Positions 1 to 6,248 of a DNA stretch of 14,268 bases are shown here, one piece after another (position 1 is the stretch's first letter; each line of letters begins with the position of its first letter). The notes beneath the pieces were generated by a model that saw only the letters and a list, made by a program, of their open reading frames with translations, searched no databases and was not told where the DNA came from. Source of the DNA: Chthoniobacterales bacterium. GTDB lineage: Bacteria; Verrucomicrobiota; Verrucomicrobiia; Chthoniobacterales; JACTMZ01. The DNA lies in assembly GCA_017853515.1 (NCBI GenBank), contig JAFMJK010000035.1, positions 1-14,268 of the forward strand. Reading direction: 5' to 3'. The position numbers were made by a program, and so were the translations under genes.

Positions 1-1169
1 TACGTATGCCCGGAGGGGTGGCAGGCGGACCGGATGGTGCGGTCGCCGTTGGCGTGGACGGAAATTTGCCAGCCTTGGTCGAAGTAAGGCTTCATCGCGG
101 CAAAGAGATCATCTTCGTTCCAATCAAGCTTGCCGCAATTCGTCGTGCCCTTGGGATAAATGTAGGGCTCGTTCAGCGCGGCGGTGAGGCCCTGAGTGGA
201 ACCATCGCCGATGTATTTCACGCCGATGACGCGGAACCGGTCGTCGCCGTCGTTGTGCTTGATTGCATTGTATCCCTTGGGAATCGAAGTGCCGTAGAGA
301 TAACCGCGGATGCGGATGGGAAAGTCCGGACGGTGCGACAGCTCGGTGACCATCGGATATTCCTTCTCCAGCGGAATAACCGAACCCAAGGCGATCTCGG
401 ACGACGTGGTGATGCCCACGGCAGACATCCGCCCGACGGTCTGCAAATACGATTCCACGAACTGATCGGGTTTGGGCAGGGACATCTTGCGGGCGAAGGC
501 CGCGTAGGAGGGCGGTTCATGGAGGACGCCGGTGAGTTTGCCTTCGGCGTCGCGGACATAGACCCCGCCATTGCCCGGATCGGGGGTGTCTTCTGTGATG
601 CCGGCTTCCTCGAAGGCTTTGTGGTTTACATAGGCGATATGGCCGGATTGATTGACGACGAAGATCGGATTTGTCGTGGACACCTTGTCCAGCAGGTCGG
701 CATTGAGCTCGGCCATGAGCGGCGTAGTGCGCGACGGATCCACGCCGAACGCGATGATCCACGCGCCTTCCGGAAGCTTCTCTTTCTGCGCGCGCAGCTT
801 GTCGAGCAGGCTGTCGATCGTGTCGTAGGGCAGCGTGAAGTTGGAAAGATCGAGCGAGACGCCCTCCACCATCGAGGTGAGCGAGATGTGCAGGTGCGGT
901 TCGACGAAGCCCGGCATGAGCGTGCGCCCATCGAGATCGACCATCTTGGTTCCCTCGCCTTGATGCGCGGCGAGGATCTCCTTCTCGTCCCCAACCGCGA
1001 TGATTTTCCCGTCTTTCACGGCAAGCGCGGAGACCTCCGGCTGTTTTTCGTTCACCGTGACGATGGTGCCCCCGTGGAAAATCGTGTCTGCCGGTTCGGC
1101 GGCCGAGGCCGGAGATAAGAGAAGAAGCGAGGAAACAACGGCAGCTACGCAGGGGAGAACTTTTTTCAT
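1..1169 (-). CDS. Exported amidohydrolase, YtcJ/Amidohydro_3 type (3' end outside window)
   Basis: This is a metal-dependent hydrolase of the amidohydrolase superfamily, and 389 codons are visible. The first 23 residues form a Sec signal peptide: a KK start, a hydrophobic core rich in Leu/Val/Ala, and an ASA cleavage site near residue 23, so the enzyme should act outside the cytoplasm. The beta-sandwich start follows (about residues 28-60, GGTIVTVN and VKDGKIIAVG). The barrel then begins with PGFVEPHLH, whose H92 and H94 are the usual metal-binding HxH pair. K318 in GVKYIGDGS is a candidate carbamylated lysine, and H372 in SVHANGDR matches the later metal ligand. The ATG at 1169 is the only start that gives a signal peptide; no Shine-Dalgarno motif precedes it. 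A terminator separates it from rpsD, so it is probably its own unit. The substrate cannot be told from sequence. The last nine codons after GDRTI do not resemble the family. Confidence 0.85.
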   Translation of the reverse strand, partial: MKKVLPCVAAVVSSLLLLSPASAAEPADTIFHGGTIVTVNEKQPEVSALAVKDGKIIAVGDEKEILAAHQGEGTKMVDLDGRTLMPGFVEPHLHISLTSMVEGVSLDLSNFTLPYDTIDSLLDKLRAQKEKLPEGAWIIAFGVDPSRTTPLMAELNADLLDKVSTTNPIFVVNQSGHIAYVNHKAFEEAGITEDTPDPGNGGVYVRDAEGKLTGVLHEPPSYAAFARKMSLPKPDQFVESYLQTVGRMSAVGITTSSEIALGSVIPLEKEYPMVTELSHRPDFPIRIRGYLYGTSIPKGYNAIKHNDGDDRFRVIGVKYIGDGSTQGLTAALNEPYIYPKGTTNCGKLDWNEDDLFAAMKPYFDQGWQISVHANGDRTIRSACHPSGHT

Positions 1170-1189
1170 ATTTGGAGGGTTGTAGGCCT

Positions 1190-1217
1190 GTGTCGCGTGC
1201 ATAGCAAGGCGCGACAC
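1190..1217. promoter_or_regulatory. Perfect 8-bp dyad upstream of the amidohydrolase gene
   Basis: GTGTCGCG (1190-1197) and CGCGACAC (1210-1217) are exact inverted repeats separated by 12 nt. The dyad lies 20 nt upstream of the amidohydrolase ATG and just beyond the T-run of the rpsD terminator. It could be an operator for a dimeric regulator, or a 5' leader hairpin. No convincing -35/-10 pair was seen near it, and no function is proven. Confidence 0.35.
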
Positions 1218-1218
1218 C

Positions 1219-1255
1219 AAAAAGAAAAACGCCGTCCCGCGGACGGGACGGCGTT
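1219..1255 (-). terminator. Rho-independent terminator after rpsD
   Basis: A perfect 12-bp GC-rich stem (arms 1228-1239 and 1244-1255) closes a 4-nt loop (1240-1243). On the minus strand it runs straight into TTTTTCTTTTT, with only one interruption in the U-tract. It starts 23 nt after the rpsD stop codon. The orientation fits the end of the ribosomal protein transcript, and it separates that operon from the amidohydrolase gene. Confidence 0.93.
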
Positions 1256-1278
1256 ACGAGGAGGAAAGTGTTTCTTCC

Positions 1279-1890
1279 TTAGCGCGAGTAGAGCTCGACG
1301 ACGAGCTGCTCGTTGACCACCGGCGCGATTTCGTCGCGGGTCGGGATGCGGCTGACGGTGCCGCTGAAGTTGTCGCGATCAACGACGAGCCAATCGGGCA
1401 CGGTGCGGATCTGCGTGGCTTCCATCTGGCGGGCGGCCAAAGCGCGAGGCTTGGGTGAGTCTTTAATCGTCACGACGTCGCCGGGCTTTAAGTTGGCCGA
1501 GGCGATGTCGTTTTTGCGGCCGTTCACTTTGACGTGGCCGTGCGCGACCATCTGGCGCGCGGCAGTGCGGGTGCGGGCGAAGCCGAGGCGGTAGACGACG
1601 TTGTCCAGGCGTGTCTCGAGAAGTTGCAGCAAGGTTTCGCCGGTGATACCGCGGCGGGAGAGCGCGGTTTCGAAGTAGCGACGGAACTGGCGCTCAAGGA
1701 CGCCGTATTGCGCTTTGAGCTTCTGCTTTTCGAGCAGGGCCAAGCCGTATTCCGAGGTCTTGCGGCGCATGCCTTTTTGTCCGTGCATGCCGGGCGGATA
1801 GCTGCGGCGCTCGAAATGTTTGGGCGAGCCGACGAGGAAAACGCCGAAGCGGCGGCTCAGTTTGGTTTTGGGTCCGGTGTAACGTGCCAT
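1279..1890 (-). CDS. rpsD: Small subunit ribosomal protein S4 (uS4)
   Basis: At 203 residues it has the normal bacterial S4 length, and it starts with the family signature MARYTGPKTKLSRRFG. The protein is a primary 16S rRNA binder and nucleates assembly of the 30S body. The central RNA-binding S4 domain sits at about residues 92-155 (ETRLDNVVYRLGFA, then GHVKVNGR). The N-terminal positions that hold zinc cysteines in C+ forms are Thr and Ser here, so this is the zinc-free C- form. The ATG is preceded by a 45-nt spacer containing short repeats and no Shine-Dalgarno motif. It is the last gene of the operon; rpoA and rplQ, which commonly follow rpsD, are replaced by a terminator. Confidence 0.98.
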   Translation of the reverse strand: MARYTGPKTKLSRRFGVFLVGSPKHFERRSYPPGMHGQKGMRRKTSEYGLALLEKQKLKAQYGVLERQFRRYFETALSRRGITGETLLQLLETRLDNVVYRLGFARTRTAARQMVAHGHVKVNGRKNDIASANLKPGDVVTIKDSPKPRALAARQMEATQIRTVPDWLVVDRDNFSGTVSRIPTRDEIAPVVNEQLVVELYSR

Positions 1891-1896
1891 AGGGAA

Positions 1897-1927
1897 AGTT
1901 TACAGTGGTTCAGTTTACAGTTTTCAG
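1897..1927 (-). repeat. Short degenerate heptamer repeat (CTGWAAA) in the rpsK-rpsD spacer
   Basis: Read on the minus strand the spacer contains CTGAAAA, CTGTAAA, CTGAACC, one A, then CTGTAAA followed by CT. The 9-mer AGTTTACAG occurs twice on the plus strand (1897-1905 and 1912-1920), spaced by 15 nt. It lies immediately upstream of the rpsD start. It may be a microsatellite-like relic or an AT-rich, unstructured leader; no function is established. Confidence 0.6.
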
Positions 1928-1935
1928 CCGGAGCA

Positions 1936-2592
1936 TTACACGCGGCGGGCCTTCGGGGGACGGCAGCCGTTGTGCGGAACGGGCGTGACGTCTTTGATCA
2001 CGGTGATTTCCAGGCCGATGGCCTGCAAAGCGCGGATGGCGGATTCGCGTCCGGCGCCGGGGCCTTTGACCCGGACTTCGACTTCCTTGAGTCCGTGTCC
2101 CATGGCCTGGCGGGCGGCATCCTGCGCGACGAGCTGCGCGGCGTAGGCTGTGCTTTTGCGCGAGCCTTTGAAGCCGACTTTGCCGGCGCTGGAGGCGCCG
2201 ATCACGGCGCCGCGCTGGTCGGTGATGCTGACCACGGTGTTGTTGAAGGTGGCGAGAACGTGCGCGATGCCCTGCGTGATGTTCTTGCTGCCTTTGGCCT
2301 TGATCACTTTGGCCGGGGCGATGGGTGCGTCGAGCGAGAGGATGTCGTCGGCCGACGCGGGTGCGGCGGCTTCGGCCGCTTTCGCTTCGCCTTCTTTCTT
2401 CTTGGCCGTCTTGCCTTTGGCCGCCTTGGGCTTGGCCGCTTTTTTCTCTGCGGGTTTGGCTTCGGCGCCTTCGGCCGCGGCTTCCGCTTTCACTTCGGCT
2501 TGGGCCTCGGCGGCGGGATGGTGCTCCGCGGTTTCATCTTTGCGGCGCGCGTCCTGCGATTCGCCGAGAGTTTCTTTCTTTTCGTCGCTCAT
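1936..2592 (-). CDS. rpsK: Small subunit ribosomal protein S11 (uS11) with a long N-terminal extension
   Basis: Residues about 96-218 are a standard S11, a protein of the 30S platform near the Shine-Dalgarno helix. Diagnostic stretches are GIAHVLATFNNTVVSITD, GFKGSRKSTAYAAQ, VKGPGAGRESAIRAL and the C-terminal DVTPVPHNGCRPPKARRV. Before this lies an extension of about 90 residues rich in Ala, Lys and Glu, while the family norm is about 129 residues in total. The ATG at 2592 lies 12 nt after the rpsM stop and is the only ATG before the core. A GTG at codon 96 (about 2307) could give a near-standard protein, but the frame stays open throughout the extension and operon spacing favours the long form. 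The extension looks disordered and highly charged. Confidence 0.95.
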   Translation of the reverse strand: MSDEKKETLGESQDARRKDETAEHHPAAEAQAEVKAEAAAEGAEAKPAEKKAAKPKAAKGKTAKKKEGEAKAAEAAAPASADDILSLDAPIAPAKVIKAKGSKNITQGIAHVLATFNNTVVSITDQRGAVIGASSAGKVGFKGSRKSTAYAAQLVAQDAARQAMGHGLKEVEVRVKGPGAGRESAIRALQAIGLEITVIKDVTPVPHNGCRPPKARRV

Positions 2593-2604
2593 ACTTCGTG
2601 GGGC

Positions 2605-3000
2605 TTAGACTTTGCCGGCTTTGGCGTCGGGGTTTTTCTGCACGCCGACCGTCTTGCGCGGGCCCTTGCGGGTGCGCGCGTTGGTGGAGGTGCGCTGTCC
2701 GCGCACGGGGAGTCCGCGGCGGTGACGGATGCCGCGGTAGCAATTGATGGCTTGGAGGCGCTTGAGGTTGCCCTGCAATTCGCGGCGAAGATCGCCTTCG
2801 ATGAGGACACCGTTGTTGCCGATGATGTGGATGATCTGCGAGATCTGCTCGGGCGTGAGGTCCTTGGCGCGGGTGTTGGGATCGATGGAAGCTTCGGCCA
2901 GGACGCGTTTCGCGATGGTCGGTCCGATGCCGTAGATATACGGAAGCGAGGCTTCGATGCGTTTGTTGGGCGGGATTTCAACCCCGAGGAGGCGTGGCAT
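2605..3000 (-). CDS. rpsM: Small subunit ribosomal protein S13 (uS13)
   Basis: This 131-residue protein of the 30S head contacts the P-site tRNA and forms bridges to the 50S subunit. Recognisable parts are the start MPRLLGVEIPPNKRIEASL, the helix-two-turn-helix region with YGIGPTIAKRVL, and the basic tail RGIRHRRGLPVRGQRTSTNARTR cut here into RGIRHRRGLPVRGQ plus RTSTNARTRKGP. The start at 3000 was chosen because it gives the normal S13 N-terminus. A longer frame back to 3048 would overlap rpmJ and add unrelated residues. It lies 7 nt after rpmJ and 12 nt before rpsK. A weak AAGGA sits 10 nt upstream of the ATG. Confidence 0.98.
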   Translation of the reverse strand: MPRLLGVEIPPNKRIEASLPYIYGIGPTIAKRVLAEASIDPNTRAKDLTPEQISQIIHIIGNNGVLIEGDLRRELQGNLKRLQAINCYRGIRHRRGLPVRGQRTSTNARTRKGPRKTVGVQKNPDAKAGKV

Positions 3001-3007
3001 AAGCGTG

Positions 3008-3121
3008 TTATCCTTGTCTTTGTTTGTGGCGCGGGTTTTTGCAAACAACGCGCACGACGTTGTTCCGCCGGATAATCCGGCAGCTTTCGCAAAGGCGTTT
3101 GACTGAAGCTCTGACTTTCAT
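3008..3121 (-). CDS. rpmJ: Large subunit ribosomal protein L36 (bL36), zinc-ribbon form
   Basis: This 37-codon gene reads MKVRASVKRLCESC at the start and VCKNPRHKQRQG at the end, the classic L36 pattern. The zinc ligands C11, C14, C27 and H32 are all present, so this is the C+ form. L36 packs against 23S rRNA near the base of the L7/L12 stalk. It sits 12 nt after infA and 7 nt before rpsM, exactly where rpmJ occurs in most bacteria. It is easily missed by gene callers because it is so short. Confidence 0.97.
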   Translation of the reverse strand: MKVRASVKRLCESCRIIRRNNVVRVVCKNPRHKQRQG

Positions 3122-3133
3122 GGTTTGGTTCTT

Positions 3134-3352
3134 CTATTTCTTTCGGAAGGTGATGCGGCCCTTGCTCAAGTCGTATGGAGACAGCTCGAGCATGACTTTG
3201 TCACCCGGCAAAATGCGAATGAAGTGCAGGCGCATCTTGCCCGAGATGTGCGCGAGAATGCGGTGTCCGTTGGGCAATTCCACCCGGAACATCGTATTCG
3301 GCAACAACTCGACAACCTTGCCTTCTACTTCAATAGCGTCTTTTTTCGCCAT
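3134..3352 (-). CDS. infA: Translation initiation factor IF-1
   Basis: The 72-residue protein is a single OB-fold that occupies the A site of the 30S subunit during initiation. It matches the family nearly end to end: MAKKDAIEVEGKVVELLPNT, FRVELPNGHRILAHISGKMR, then IRILPGDKV and LSPYDLSKGRITFRK. The ATG at 3352 gives the canonical N-terminus; an upstream in-frame extension to 3439 adds non-family residues. The chosen start lies inside the last 28 nt of map, so the two genes overlap in different frames. No Shine-Dalgarno motif is evident. It is followed 12 nt later by rpmJ. Confidence 0.98.
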   Translation of the reverse strand: MAKKDAIEVEGKVVELLPNTMFRVELPNGHRILAHISGKMRLHFIRILPGDKVMLELSPYDLSKGRITFRKK

Positions 3353-4089
3353 GTCAAAACTTCTGGTTCGTCTTTCGTAACCAGCACAGTGTGTTCGAAA
3401 TGTGCCGAAGGCAGACCGTCGGCCGTGACCACCGTCCATTTGTCGTCCAAAACCCGCACGGCACTGGCCCCCAAATTGATCATCGGCTCGATGGCCAAGG
3501 TCATGCCGGCCTTCAACTTGGGGCCACGACCAGCCTTGCCGTAATTCGGGATTTGCGGATCTTCATGCAGTTTACGTCCCACCCCGTGGCCGACAAACTC
3601 GCGGACCACCGAATACCCGCGGGCCAGGGCGGCCTGCTCGATAAACGAGGAGATATCCCCCACCCGGGCTCCTTGCGTCACATGAGGAATGACGTCGCGC
3701 AAAATGCGGGCGGTGTCCTCGACGAGGCGGTCGACTTTCGGCGCGACGACGCCGACGCGCACCGTCGTGGCGTTGTCACCGATCCATCCGTCCTTGTTCA
3801 CGCCGACGTCGAGTTTGACGATGTCGCCGTAAGCCAGACGGCGGTCGCCGCCGATGCCGTGCACGACTTCCTCGTTCACGGAGATGCAAAGTTGTCCGGG
3901 AAATTTGCGATAGCCGAGAAATGCGCTCTTCGCCCCGGCTTCGGCGATGTATTGCGCGCACGCGTCGTCGATATCGCGCGTGGTCATGCCCGGCGTGACG
4001 AGATTCTCCAATCTGTCGAGAACCTCGGCGGCCACGCGGCAAGCGGTCCTCATGGCGTCGATCTCACGCTCGTTCTTGATCGGGATCAT
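3325..4089 (-). CDS. map: Type I methionine aminopeptidase
   Basis: This cytosolic metalloprotease removes the initiator methionine from new proteins. It has 254 residues from the start MIPIKNEREIDAMR, the typical length of type I enzymes. All five metal ligands are visible: D94 (LDVGV), D105 (GDNATT), H168 (FVGHGVGR), E201 (AIEPM) and E232 (FEHTV). H78 in VVHGIG matches the conserved active-site histidine. The ATG at 4089 gives the family N-terminus; a GTG at 4119 would add ten residues and shorten the gap to secY from 46 to 16 nt, so it remains possible. adk, often found between secY and map, is absent. The 3' end overlaps infA by 28 nt. Confidence 0.97.
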   Translation of the reverse strand: MIPIKNEREIDAMRTACRVAAEVLDRLENLVTPGMTTRDIDDACAQYIAEAGAKSAFLGYRKFPGQLCISVNEEVVHGIGGDRRLAYGDIVKLDVGVNKDGWIGDNATTVRVGVVAPKVDRLVEDTARILRDVIPHVTQGARVGDISSFIEQAALARGYSVVREFVGHGVGRKLHEDPQIPNYGKAGRGPKLKAGMTLAIEPMINLGASAVRVLDDKWTVVTADGLPSAHFEHTVLVTKDEPEVLTWRKKTLLK

Positions 4090-4135
4090 CGACGACAGGA
4101 AAGGAATACTGCGGAGCACGCGACGAAAAAGCGGA

Positions 4136-5638
4136 TCAACGGCCGCTGGCGAGGTAAGCGGCGGTGCCGGCTATGACCAGCACGCCGAGCGCGACCCAGA
4201 GCCAGACGAGGGCGGATGACGAGACGACGCGTCCGGCGCCGCCGGCCGTGCGTTCGAAGCGTCCGCGGATTTTTCCACGGCGCAGGAAGCCGTCGTAATG
4301 GCGCTGGAGCAGATAGGTTTCCACCTGGCGCATGGTGTCGAGTGTCACACCCACGATAATGAGCAGACCCGTGCCGCCGAAGAACTGCGCGGTCATGTAG
4401 GGCACGTTCATGCTTTGGGCCAGCAACTGCGGCAGCACCGCGATGATGGTGAGGAAGATCGCGCCGGCGAACGTGAGGCGCGTCATGGTGTAATCGAGGA
4501 AATCGGCCGTCGGCTTGCCCGGGCGCACGCCGGGAATGAAGCCGCCGTATTTCTTGAGGTCGTCGGCGATCTGCGCGGGCTGGAACTGCGTGGCGACCCA
4601 GAAATAGCTGAAGAAGAAAATCATTCCGCCGAAGAGAACGTAGTGCGGCCATCCGGTGGCGAGCATGGAGGAAAGCTCGTTGGCCCAGCGCTGCGCGGGG
4701 AAGGCCATGCTCAGGATGGTCGACGGGAAAAGAAGAATGGCCTGCGCGAAAATGATCGGCATGACACCCGCATAGTTGACCTTCAGCGGCATGTATTGGG
4801 TCTGTCCGCCGTAGACTTTGCGTCCGACCACGCGCTTGGCGTATTGCACGCTGATGCGGCGCGTGGCCTGCGTCACGGCGATGACCGCGGCGATGACGAT
4901 GATGAGGAAGGCGATGAGGAGAACGAGAACCACGGGGCTGACCGCCGCCGCTTCGCCGCCCGAGGGCACGAAGGTGCGCCACGCCTGGATCAAACCGGCG
5001 GGCAGCTGCGCGAGGATACCGACCGTGATGATGATGGAAATACCGTTGCCGATGCCGCGCTCGGTGATCTGGTCACCCAACCAAACGAGGAACATCGTTC
5101 CCGCGGTCAGCGTGATGACCGTGATCAAACGGAAGCCGAGGCCCGGATCGGAAACGAGCGGCACGCCGAGGCGGTTGATCGTGTCCATGATGCCCGGCAG
5201 GAACGGATTGGACTCGGGACTCTCGAAGGAAAGAGCAAGCAGGTAGCCCTGGAAAAGGCAGAGCACGATGGTGAGGTATCGCGTGTATTGGGAAATTTTC
5301 TGGCGCCCCCCGTCCTCGCGCGAAAGGCGCCCGAGTTTCGGGATCACCGCGGTCATGAGCTGCAGCATGATCGACGCGCTGATGAAAGGCATGATGCCGA
5401 GGGCGAAGATGGCGCAGTTGCCCAGCGCGCCGCCGCTGAAAAGGTTGAAGAGCGCGGCCACGCCGCCGCCGGCCTGCGCGTCGGCCACATTGATGAACCA
5501 CTGGCGCAGGACTTCCGCGTTGATCCCCGGGGTCGAGATGACCGAACCGGCGCGGACGATGACGATCATCGCCAGCACGAAGAGCACGCGTTGCCGCAGC
5601 TCCGGGATTTTGAAGATGTTGGTGAAGGCGGAGATCAT
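4136..5638 (-). CDS. secY: Protein translocase channel subunit SecY
   Basis: SecY is the ten-helix pore of the SecYEG translocon in the inner membrane. The 500-residue product starts MISAFTNIFKIPELRQRVLF and shows the SecY landmarks: the plug and TM2 region (FNLFSGGALGNCAIFALGIMPFI in the protein, about 65-87), the GRLSREDGGRQKISQYTRY loop (103-121), GDQITERGIGNGIS (188-201), the cytosolic loop around 260-285, and GTGLLIIVGVTLDTMRQVET (422-441). SecY normally ends soon after the following basic helix (near residue 460 here). This protein continues for about 40 residues with another hydrophobic stretch (about 474-496), which would make an eleventh membrane helix. The gene follows a 167-nt spacer carrying a repeat, and no Shine-Dalgarno motif precedes the ATG. 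Confidence 0.98.
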   Translation of the reverse strand: MISAFTNIFKIPELRQRVLFVLAMIVIVRAGSVISTPGINAEVLRQWFINVADAQAGGGVAALFNLFSGGALGNCAIFALGIMPFISASIMLQLMTAVIPKLGRLSREDGGRQKISQYTRYLTIVLCLFQGYLLALSFESPESNPFLPGIMDTINRLGVPLVSDPGLGFRLITVITLTAGTMFLVWLGDQITERGIGNGISIIITVGILAQLPAGLIQAWRTFVPSGGEAAAVSPVVLVLLIAFLIIVIAAVIAVTQATRRISVQYAKRVVGRKVYGGQTQYMPLKVNYAGVMPIIFAQAILLFPSTILSMAFPAQRWANELSSMLATGWPHYVLFGGMIFFFSYFWVATQFQPAQIADDLKKYGGFIPGVRPGKPTADFLDYTMTRLTFAGAIFLTIIAVLPQLLAQSMNVPYMTAQFFGGTGLLIIVGVTLDTMRQVETYLLQRHYDGFLRRGKIRGRFERTAGGAGRVVSSSALVWLWVALGVLVIAGTAAYLASGR

Positions 5639-5660
5639 GGGCTGCAGATCAGAATCGATC

Positions 5661-5753
5661 CGTCGCCGGGGACGGCGACGCTACAAAGGTAGGGACACGC
5701 GACTCGCGTGTCCGAATCGGAACCGGCGGACGAGCGGGCCGCTCGTCCCTACC
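5661..5753. repeat. REPIN-like palindromic repeat: three hairpins, two of them framed by an outer inverted repeat
   Basis: The 167-nt rplO-secY spacer carries three perfect hairpins. Hairpin 1 (5661-5680) has 8-bp arms CGTCGCCG/CGGCGACG. Hairpin 2 (5693-5713) has 9-bp arms GGACACGCG/CGCGTGTCC around ACT. Hairpin 3 (5728-5748) has 10-bp arms GGACGAGCGG/CCGCTCGTCC around one G. Hairpins 2 and 3 are framed by a further inverted pair, GGTAGGGAC (5688-5696) and GTCCCTACC (5745-5753), so the unit is symmetrical as a whole. This is the architecture of REP doublets (REPIN/BIME), which are usually dispersed in many copies. No T-run follows on either strand, so a simple terminator role is unlikely. Confidence 0.8.
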
Positions 5754-5805
5754 CAAGGACGGATGCAGCGCCGGTTGTTCCGCCTTGTCCACCGCGATCA
5801 TCCGC

Positions 5806-6243
5806 TCAGGAAATCTTGCCGCCGGCGGCTTCGATCTTGCGCTTGGCCGCCTCGCTGAATTTGGCGCCGGAGATGGTGACTTTCTTTTTCAACTCGCCGC
5901 GGGCGAGGATTTTCACGCCGTCCACCGTGCCGCGGACGAGACCCTGCTGGCGCAGGGCGGCCTCGTCGACCGTCGCGCCATCCTCGAAATCATTGAGGTC
6001 ATCAAGGTTGACCACCGCGATGCGCAGTTTGAAAGCGGCGTTGTTGAACCCGCGCTTGGGCAGGCGGCGGATGAGCGGCATCTGTCCGCCTTCGAATCCG
6101 AGACGGATGCTGCCGCCGGAGCGGGCCTTCTGTCCCTTGTGTCCTTTGCCGCTGGTCTTGCCGGTGCCGGAGCTTTCGCCGGAACCGAGGCGTTTGCGGC
6201 GCTTCTTCGCGCCGGGGCGGGGTGAGAGATTGTGGAGTCGCAT
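5806..6243 (-). CDS. rplO: Large subunit ribosomal protein L15 (uL15)
   Basis: This 145-residue protein is a late-assembling 50S component with a long basic extension that reaches into the 23S rRNA. It begins MRLHNLSPRPGAKKRRKRLG and carries the glycine/lysine-rich block GTGKTSGKGHKGQKARSGG, followed by FEGGQMPLIRRLPKRGF, all diagnostic of L15. The C-terminal globular part ends with AAKRKIEAAGGKIS. The ATG is 5 nt downstream of the rpsE stop, so rpmD (L30), which commonly lies between them, is absent. A 167-nt spacer containing a palindromic repeat separates rplO from secY. Confidence 0.98.
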   Translation of the reverse strand: MRLHNLSPRPGAKKRRKRLGSGESSGTGKTSGKGHKGQKARSGGSIRLGFEGGQMPLIRRLPKRGFNNAAFKLRIAVVNLDDLNDFEDGATVDEAALRQQGLVRGTVDGVKILARGELKKKVTISGAKFSEAAKRKIEAAGGKIS

Positions 6244-6248
6244 GGTGG

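Noticed and set aside
6..1118. A 370-codon plus-strand open frame opposite the amidohydrolase
   Set aside because: The minus-strand frame has a signal peptide and metal-binding motifs; the plus frame is its mirror in a GC-rich gene.
1534..3075. A 513-codon plus-strand open frame opposite rpsD, rpsK and rpsM
   Set aside because: It is antisense to three clear ribosomal protein genes and its composition (long Gly/Phe/Arg/Ala runs) reflects the complement of GC-rich codons, with no recognisable domain.
4298..5692. A 464-codon plus-strand open frame opposite secY
   Set aside because: It is a His/Asp/Arg-rich shadow of SecY codons, with no start signal or family match.
5661..5753. The hairpins between rplO and secY as an intrinsic terminator
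   Set aside because: No U-tract follows any of the hairpins on either strand, and secY lacks any evident promoter of its own.
5661..5753. The repeats as a CRISPR array
   Set aside because: There are no regularly spaced identical direct repeats with unique spacers; the repeats are inverted and nested.
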